Shown here piece after piece: positions 60,701 to 64,000 of a stretch of 64,000 nt of DNA. A model generated the notes under the pieces. That model had not been told where the DNA came from and did no database searches. It worked only from the letters and a program-made list of their open reading frames with translations. The stretch covers positions 427,161-491,160 of the forward strand of contig NW_017804431.1 of assembly GCF_001625305.1 (NCBI RefSeq), in the 5' to 3' direction. A program made the translations under genes and the position numbers. The DNA comes from Branchiostoma belcheri. Taxonomy: Eukaryota > Chordata > Leptocardii > Amphioxiformes > Branchiostomatidae. Each line of letters starts with the position of its first letter. The first letter of the stretch is position 1.

Positions 60701-63700
60701 GCATGGTGAGTACCGAACCCAGGACCTATTGGTTCCATGTCCAACGCTCTAACCGTTGCGCCACCGACGTCACTCATCGACAAATATGTCTTTATTTCCA
60801 AACCTGCAGGAAGGCAGCGTGGTGCGAGAGGCTGCAGAAGAGCGCGTCCGCACCTTGAGTAAGGAGTTTGAGGAGCTGGACGTGCAGTATAAGGAGATGG
60901 AGGAGCATTGGACGGACCTGAGCGACACCAACAGGGACCTGGAGATAGGGAGGGACAGGGCGCTCAAGAGCCGAGACGAGCTCAAGGTAAGACAACATTG
61001 AAGTAGTTTGTTGGCTTTGGTATTTAGAAAGGCCAACCATAAAAACATTGAAATTGTATACAACTGGGTAAATTACGAAGATCCTTTCCTGAGCGCTCAA
61101 GAGCAGAGACGAACTCAAGGTAAAACAACATTGAAGTAGTTTGAAGTCACACTGAGGTCGTTTTTTTTTGGTCTTCAACTTCAAAAGAAGATGGTGAACT
61201 AGAAAAACAAATGGTCTGGTGGGATAGTTCTGCCTTCTTACACAGTCTCGGATAATTAAAATGACAGAATCTTTACTTGAGAATGTCCTAGAACTTATGC
61301 ACCAGAGATACGTGTATCTCTTTTCTACTAGTAGCTAGCCATTTTGCGTCAAGGTTGACCATAAGGTGCTCAGCTTTGTGGCAAGCAGAATAGAAAAAAA
61401 AAACATAAATTTTTCACCCAAAATGTCCCGTTTTTGTACCGCCTGCCGGGAAGGGAGGTTCGATTATATTTGGCTAGTGGTTGGGTAGTGTTTGGAAGTA
61501 GTTCGAGGCTTGGTTGGCTTTGGAATTTTACGTTTTTTTAACGTTTTTGTCCACTCCCAGTCGGCTGTTGAAGAGATGGAGGCGCGGCTTTCCGAGCACG
61601 AGAACGCGAAGCAGGGCGAGGACTCTGTTCTCCGGGAGAAGGAAGAACAGGTGGCGCAGAACGCCGCGAAGATCGAGCATCTCAGCAACGAGAAGGCGCG
61701 CCTGGAGGACCTCAACGCCGTAAGTACCTTCAACTAATCTTCATTGTGTGGGGTCGTGAGGCGTAGCGGCAGAGTACTGAACCAAGAGGTCCCGGGTTCG
61801 AGTCCTGACATGCTACCGATCTTGTGCCCCTGGGAAGGGCACTTTAGGGACTTTCCTCACTTGACTTATGCAGGTGGAAATGAGTATTGGTCTGTCCTCT
61901 GTGTTTGTGGCGGCATAAAATAAGTTTATATAAATTGAGTGTGCCGTCGCCATGTCTAGTCATGAAATGTTGAAATGTTAAAAAAATCTTCAAGAAGATG
62001 TTGGGATCCTTTTTTTCAGTCTTGTGACGATAAAGGATGGGGTACACCTTGTCAATAGTTGCTTCTGCCAAAGTGTCCTGAAATCCTACGAAACATAGTA
62101 TGCCTGATGTGATCTCGTCTCTGCATGAATGTGGAAAATTATTACGACCGGTTCACGATACATTGCCAATTGCCAATTGTCGTTACGTGCTGGATATAAC
62201 TTTAGAGGGAGAAAAAGGAGAAGCAAAAGGAGAAACATATCGAAAATGTATATGTAGATTTTCCTTAAGTAAAGCTTATAACTTCACCCTGCAGCAAACT
62301 CTGGAGGACCTGGCAGCGGAGGAGGAAAAGGCCTCGCAGCTTTCCAAGGTGAAGATTCGCCTGGAACAAACCATGGACGACGTAAGTATTCTAATCTGGG
62401 TCTATAGTCTACTATCATTTTCTTTTTACCAGAACAATCTAGATAAATGAAAATATTAGTCGCCATATTAGCAATGAAACTTGATTACTCACAGTGTACA
62501 ATCTGTTCTATCATGAAAGTTCATGTTGGTAGCTACATATCTAAAGGTAAAAATTTCGTTCCAGCACAAAAGGGCTTTCGACCAGTCATTCTGGTCTTCC
62601 TCAGTAGACTGACCGAGTGAGGCTTGTCACATGACTTATCTGAAGTGTGACGTCAACACTGGGTCTACTGAGGAAGGACAACGTTCTAGTTGAGAGCAAT
62701 TCCTTTTCTGTTGGAACAAAGGTTTTAAACATACAACCTGTTGTATCCGTGCAGTTGGAGGACAACCTTGGTCACGAGCGGCGAATCGTGACGGAGGTGG
62801 AGCGGGTGAAGTCCCGCCTGGAGAGGGACCTGAAGACGGTGCAGGACAAGATCGCCGAGACAGAGGCACTCCGGGAGCAACTCACAGACACACTCAAGCA
62901 GTAAGTTAAAGTTAAAGTTAAAGTTAAAGTTAAAGTTAAAGTTAAAGTTAAAGTTAAAGTTAAAGTTAAAGTTGGAGAGGGACCTGAAGACGGGGCAGGA
63001 CAAGATCGCCGAGACAGAGGCACTCAGGGAGCAGCTCACAGACACACTCAAGCAGTAAGCAGAGAAACATTCGCTCAAGTTTTAAACATTGCATGAAAGT
63101 CACACACAGCTGAACACATGGTTAGGAGTAGATCAGGAACAAAGTTGGTTGCTGGTGTTTTGCTGCGCCAGCCGAATGTTTCAAATTGTTCAAAACATCC
63201 GGGTGTGGACGCGAGGTTCGGCCATGGTTGGCTGGTGTTCGGAAGTACGTCCAGGCTCGATTGGCAGCAAGGTTTGACTCAAATTTAATACAAATTCGAC
63301 TCGATTCGTATTGAAAGGTAGGCGTGGCCTACATCTGGTCAGACTGCTCCGAACGTCAGACAACCTTGGTCGACTGGTATTCGGGGGAAGGTTCTGAATG
63401 TATGACAGGGACTTACTTAACGTAACGTAACGCAACGTCACGTAACTTGTTTTTTCTTTGTTCCTCAGAAAAGAGCAGGAAGCTCTCACCGCCACGACAG
63501 GTGTGGAGGACGAGGTCGGAGTCGCGTCTTCTCTGCAGAAGAAGATCCGGGAATTCACGGTGTGTGACGTCATAGCCGCCATATTGGACGGTTACACGTG
63601 AATGCGCTAGACCTGTAAATCTGTATTTATTTGATAAGGGCGTCTCTATAAGACTTTATTTTATGAATAACGTCAAATGTTCCGTGCAGATCCCAAGTTT

Positions 63701-63875
63701 GCGTCACAGTTATGCTGTTTATGTTGTGTATCATATATTTTTATCAAGACGACACATTGGTAAGAAGATAGCTATTGGGAGCATAAAAAGTTAATTTCTA
63801 TGCCTATCTATTCTTTAGAGGCTCGCAGAAGATATGGAGGACGACATTGACGTGGAGAGGTCAGCTCGTGTCAAG
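49487..63875 (+). CDS. Muscle-type myosin II heavy chain, 5' part (26 coding exons, gene continues past window)
   Basis: This is the actin-based motor of thick filaments. Exons: 49487-49551 (ATG 49525), 49859-50035, 50554-50697, 51245-51401, 51870-51897, 52317-52428, 52946-53038, 53162-53225, 53427-53528, 54126-54362, 54761-54932, 55375-55471, 55811-55981, 56733-57048, 57451-57512, 57899-58104, 58484-58619, 59054-59178, 59627-59774, 60333-60440, 60810-60986, 61561-61719, 62295-62381, 62755-62900, 63469-63559, 63819-63875. Phases agree at every junction, giving 1133 codons without a stop. Landmarks fall at canonical residue numbers: P-loop GESGAGKT 179-186, switch I NNNSSRFGKF about 240-249, switch II DIAGFE 462-467, SH2/SH1 Cys 696 and 706, head-tail Pro 839. 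Usual length is about 1,930-1,950, so roughly 800 residues of rod lie beyond the window. The sequence differs enough from vertebrate sarcomeric chains that the exact paralog cannot be named. Confidence 0.97.
49525..50697 (+). CDS. Myosin exons 2-4: start codon, SH3-like N-terminal domain
   Basis: The ATG at 49525 sits in an ideal context (CACC before it) 38 bases into exon 49487-49551, which encodes only MPAYGPSLE before a GTTGGT donor. Exon 49859-50035 encodes the N-terminal SH3-like subdomain ([20 protein letters not shown]). Exon 50554-50697 adds the conserved NPPKF segment and the following helix ([19 protein letters not shown]), ending at NILIY just before TYSGLFCVV. Together this is residues 1-116. 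All junctions are phase 0. A short LINE-tail-like sequence lies in the intron at about 49568-49600. Confidence 0.93.
51085..51172 (+). pseudogene. Truncated duplicate of myosin exon 5
   Basis: It has a normal acceptor and encodes [20 protein letters not shown] then PNVVSIYHG, differing from the true exon by RR to MR. It then diverges into ACTACAGTAA repeats, losing [20 protein letters not shown] weak GTAACA donor at 51173 has the same phase as the true exon, so a shortened alternative is formally possible but would delete 23 residues before the P-loop. Including both copies would break the frame. Confidence 0.75.
51245..52428 (+). CDS. Myosin exons 5-7: nucleotide-binding P-loop region and loop 1
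   Basis: Exon 51245-51401 encodes [20 protein letters not shown] through AYMNMIG. The 28-base exon 51870-51897 encodes [10 protein letters not shown]; a tiny exon at this place is, as I recall, also seen in vertebrate myosin II genes. Exon 52317-52428 carries [20 protein letters not shown] (residues 179-198) and an alanine-rich loop 1 ([12 protein letters not shown]). The DQICQS segment replaces the more usual acidic-ENQS before the P-loop. A truncated copy of exon 5 precedes it (51085-51172), and two fragments of its 3' edge follow it. Confidence 0.94.
51449..51660 (+). repeat. Two fragments of myosin exon 5 3' edge with donors, separated by (AAAC)n
   Basis: CACCTCTTCTCCATGGCCGA to GATCGGCG|GTGAGG (51450-51508), and TACCTGTTCTCCGAGGTTTA to GATCGGCC|GTAAGG (51607-51650). 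Around them are AAAC microsatellites (51421-51449, 51528-51602). Confidence 0.85.
52050..52270 (+). mobile_element. LINE polymerase 3' fragment in myosin intron 6
   Basis: One plus frame reads [20 protein letters not shown] then [17 protein letters not shown], with stops after it. GHV(V/L)R ... RRVGRP is the C-terminal signature of many LINE endonuclease-polymerases. It ends in a run of GATGATGA and is inactive by truncation. Confidence 0.7.
52752..52816. repeat. (TA)n with 20-N gap in myosin intron 7
   Basis: TA repeats on both sides of N at 52779-52798. The true length is unknown. Confidence 0.9.
52946..54932 (+). CDS. Myosin exons 8-12: switch I and upper 50-kDa domain
   Basis: Exons 52946-53038 and 53162-53225 carry switch I (NNNSSRF joined to GKF) and the following strands ([15 protein letters not shown]). 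Exons 53427-53528, 54126-54362 and 54761-54932 encode the upper 50-kDa domain, including [20 protein letters not shown], the [11 protein letters not shown] helix and FVTKGQT. The cardiomyopathy-loop region is short and acidic ([10 protein letters not shown]). Intron 10 holds a partial copy of the 5' edge of exon 54126 and a dispersed repeat. Intron 11 holds a hammerhead-like hairpin and another dispersed repeat. Confidence 0.94.
53739..53790 (+). repeat. Partial copy of the 5' edge of myosin exon 11 (true exon 54126)
   Basis: CGACTGCTGCTCCGCACTGA through CTACAAGTTCGTGCAGGAGG matches the first ~50 bases of 54126-54362. There is no proper acceptor AG or donor. Confidence 0.8.
53930..54110 (+). 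repeat. Dispersed repeat in myosin intron 10
   Basis: ACTAGTATATGGTGACAGGA, CATTATGTAACCCAACACC, CATGGTGACAGACGTCAACA and TTTTCCTTCGGTAAACATAA match 24515-24690 at high identity and 22965-23095 reversed. The element is unclassified. Confidence 0.75.
54437..54465 (-). ncRNA. Hammerhead-like hairpin, myosin intron 11
   Basis: Minus strand: CTGAGGA, A, helix GACCAG/CTGGTC around AGTGA, then GAAAGCTCTAGGTGAGAGAA. Nearly identical to the 13457 copy in the MMP. Confidence 0.55.
54500..54722. repeat. Dispersed repeat shared by myosin introns 11 and 25
   Basis: AAGGTAGGCGTGG(T/C)CTA, GGTTAGACTGCTCC and CAACCTTGGT recur at 63175-63418. A further trace is near 61465-61510. No coding capacity. Confidence 0.75.
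55375..57512 (+). CDS. Myosin exons 13-16: switch II, relay helix, lower 50-kDa domain, loop 2
   Basis: Exon 55375-55471 ends in [11 protein letters not shown], the switch II motif (residues 462-467). Exon 55811-55981 encodes the relay helix ([20 protein letters not shown]) and [12 protein letters not shown]. Exon 56733-57048 covers [12 protein letters not shown] to AEEQAG. Exon 57451-57512 encodes the lysine- and glycine-rich loop 2 ([12 protein letters not shown]), the flexible actin-contacting loop, and FMTVSAVHR. The first 48 bases or so of exon 56733 appear in two extra truncated copies upstream (56405-56459 and 56562-56616). Confidence 0.95.
56280..56735 (+). repeat. Tandem units carrying the 5' edge of myosin exon 15
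   Basis: Each unit has a GCCCTGAGGAAGGTGAC or related half-motif, AACTATTCACAAAC(T)TATAAA, ATTTTCC(T/G), and CCTCTCGGCATCCTGT with TTGGAAGAAGAGTGCATCGT. Two defective copies (56405-56459, 56562-56616) precede the real exon at 56733. The units also contain decayed hammerhead-like sequence. Confidence 0.85.
57536..57620 (+). mobile_element. Partial tRNA-derived SINE in myosin intron 16
   Basis: GGTCCTGGGTTCGATTCCAC (B-box) then GCCCTTAGGGAAGGCACTTT; the A-box side is missing. Confidence 0.6.
57692..57765. repeat. (GTA)n microsatellite
   Basis: About 24 AGT/GTA units with a few AGA interruptions in intron 16. Confidence 0.9.
57899..58619 (+). CDS. Myosin exons 17-18: actin-binding helix, reactive thiols, converter
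   Basis: Exon 57899-58104 encodes HPHF-type [18 protein letters not shown] and the SH2/SH1 helices ([18 protein letters not shown], Cys 696 and 706). Exon 58484-58619 encodes the converter (YRILAAS to TKVFFK). In phase terms the junction AG|G restores Arg. A long (GT)n tract lies in the next intron. Confidence 0.96.
58752..58970. repeat. (GT)n-rich tract in myosin intron 18
   Basis: TGTGTGTCTGTG-type alternation over about 200 bases, ending in CTCTCTCT. Source of meaningless Cys/Val frames. Confidence 0.9.
59054..59774 (+). CDS. Myosin exons 19-20: lever arm with two IQ-type light-chain sites
   Basis: Exon 59054-59178 begins [14 protein letters not shown] and carries the first IQ motif ([11 protein letters not shown], residues 789-799), the essential-light-chain site. 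Exon 59627-59774 carries a second, divergent site ([20 protein letters not shown]), where the regulatory light chain normally binds, with a Trp cluster before the head-tail Pro 839. The second site is clearly less conserved than in vertebrate sarcomeric myosins. Confidence 0.93.
60333..63875 (+). CDS. Myosin exons 21-27: start of the coiled-coil rod (S2)
   Basis: Seven exons (60333-60440, 60810-60986, 61561-61719, 62295-62381, 62755-62900, 63469-63559, 63819-63875) encode residues 859-1133, a continuous heptad-patterned, charged coiled coil with no proline. Identifiable rod blocks are [32 protein letters not shown] and [20 protein letters not shown]. Some blocks between residues 870 and 990 diverge strongly from the usual myosin II rod. 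The last exon ends in VKgtaaag at 63876, so the rod continues to the right. Exons 60810 and 62755 each have a partial copy of their 3' edge just downstream. Confidence 0.92.
60690..60775 (-). mobile_element. tRNA-like SINE head in myosin intron 21
   Basis: Minus strand: GGTGGCGCAACGGTTAGAGC (A-box) then AGGTCCTGGGTTCGGTACTC (B-box). It lacks a full cloverleaf, so not scored as a tRNA gene. Confidence 0.55.
61092..61142 (+). repeat. Partial copy of myosin exon 22 3' edge with donor
   Basis: GAGCGCTCAAGAGCAGAGAC and GAACTCAAG|GTAAAACAACATTG repeat the end of 60810-60986 and the start of its intron. Confidence 0.85.
61745..61980 (+). mobile_element. Full-length tRNA-derived SINE in myosin intron 23
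   Basis: GGGGTCGTGAGGCGTAGCGG, GGTCCCGGGTTCGAGTCCTG, CCCCTGGGAAGGGCACTTTA and GGCGGCATAAAATAAGTTTA in order, ending near GAAATGTTGAAATGTT. Best plus-strand copy of the 18777 family. Confidence 0.8.
62576..62604 (-). ncRNA. Hammerhead-like hairpin, myosin intron 24
   Basis: Minus strand: CTGAGGA, A, helix GACCAG/CTGGTC around AATGA, then GAAAGCCCTTTTGTGCTGGA. Confidence 0.5.
62901..63056 (+). repeat. (GTTAAA)n array plus partial copy of myosin exon 25 3' edge
   Basis: The donor GTAAGT of exon 62755-62900 merges into about 11 GTTAAA hexamers, followed at 62972 by GGAGAGGGACCTGAAGACGG to CACTCAAGCA|GTAAGC, a near-perfect copy of the last ~83 bases of the exon and its donor. Read-through from the exon meets TAA at once. 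Confidence 0.88.
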
Positions 63876-64000
63876 GTAAAGATCGTCGTAAACGTGTACG
63901 GGAAAGATATAAAGACGACATATCTTTCCACATTTAATAAATACAAATGGGTAGTTCTACGTAAAGTGGGCTGTAGTTCAGTTCTGTGAATCCTTTTTTT

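Noticed and set aside
60690..60775. tRNA gene
   Set aside because: A- and B-box-like motifs are present, but the acceptor and anticodon stems do not pair, so it is treated as SINE-derived. The same reasoning applies to 16541-16640 and the other SINE heads.

Overview
The window looks like nuclear DNA of an invertebrate chordate, most probably amphioxus (Branchiostoma). I infer this from three intron-rich animal genes, repeat-packed intergenic DNA with tRNA-derived SINEs, LINE fragments, MITEs, a mariner and TTAGGG-like repeats, and two 20-base N gaps (30467-30486, 52779-52798). No search was possible, so the species is an inference.

Layout. 1-9.5 kb: no convincing gene; decayed MITE-like and LINE fragments. 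9.55-16.9 kb (+): a secreted matrix metalloproteinase with cysteine switch, zinc motif and four-bladed hemopexin domain, in 11 exons with consistent splice phases; its signal-peptide exon was not found. 17-32.6 kb: intergenic, dominated by tandem repeat arrays and mobile-element debris. 32.9-33.8 kb (-): an intronless secreted collagen-C1q domain protein. 34-49 kb: intergenic, with a nearly complete decayed mariner, a hAT-type MITE with its target duplication, foldback elements and an array of seven hairpins. 49.0 kb to the end (+): the 5' part of a muscle-type myosin II heavy chain gene, with TATA box, noncoding first exon and 26 coding exons (1133 codons). It runs off the window inside the coiled-coil rod.

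The three genes have unrelated jobs (matrix proteolysis, C1q-type recognition, contraction), and nothing suggests that they work together. Two cross-cutting patterns are the most interesting. First, many exons are accompanied by partial tandem copies that carry only an exon edge and its splice site; one creates an in-frame alternative acceptor in the metalloproteinase, and the C1q gene 3' end is duplicated in the same way. Second, a short RNA-like motif recurs about ten times at fixed geometry: CTGANGA, one A, a 6-bp helix with a 5-base loop, then GAAA. The helix sequence differs between copies but pairing is kept. It resembles a hammerhead-ribozyme core and sits in retroelement-like debris, including introns of both large genes.
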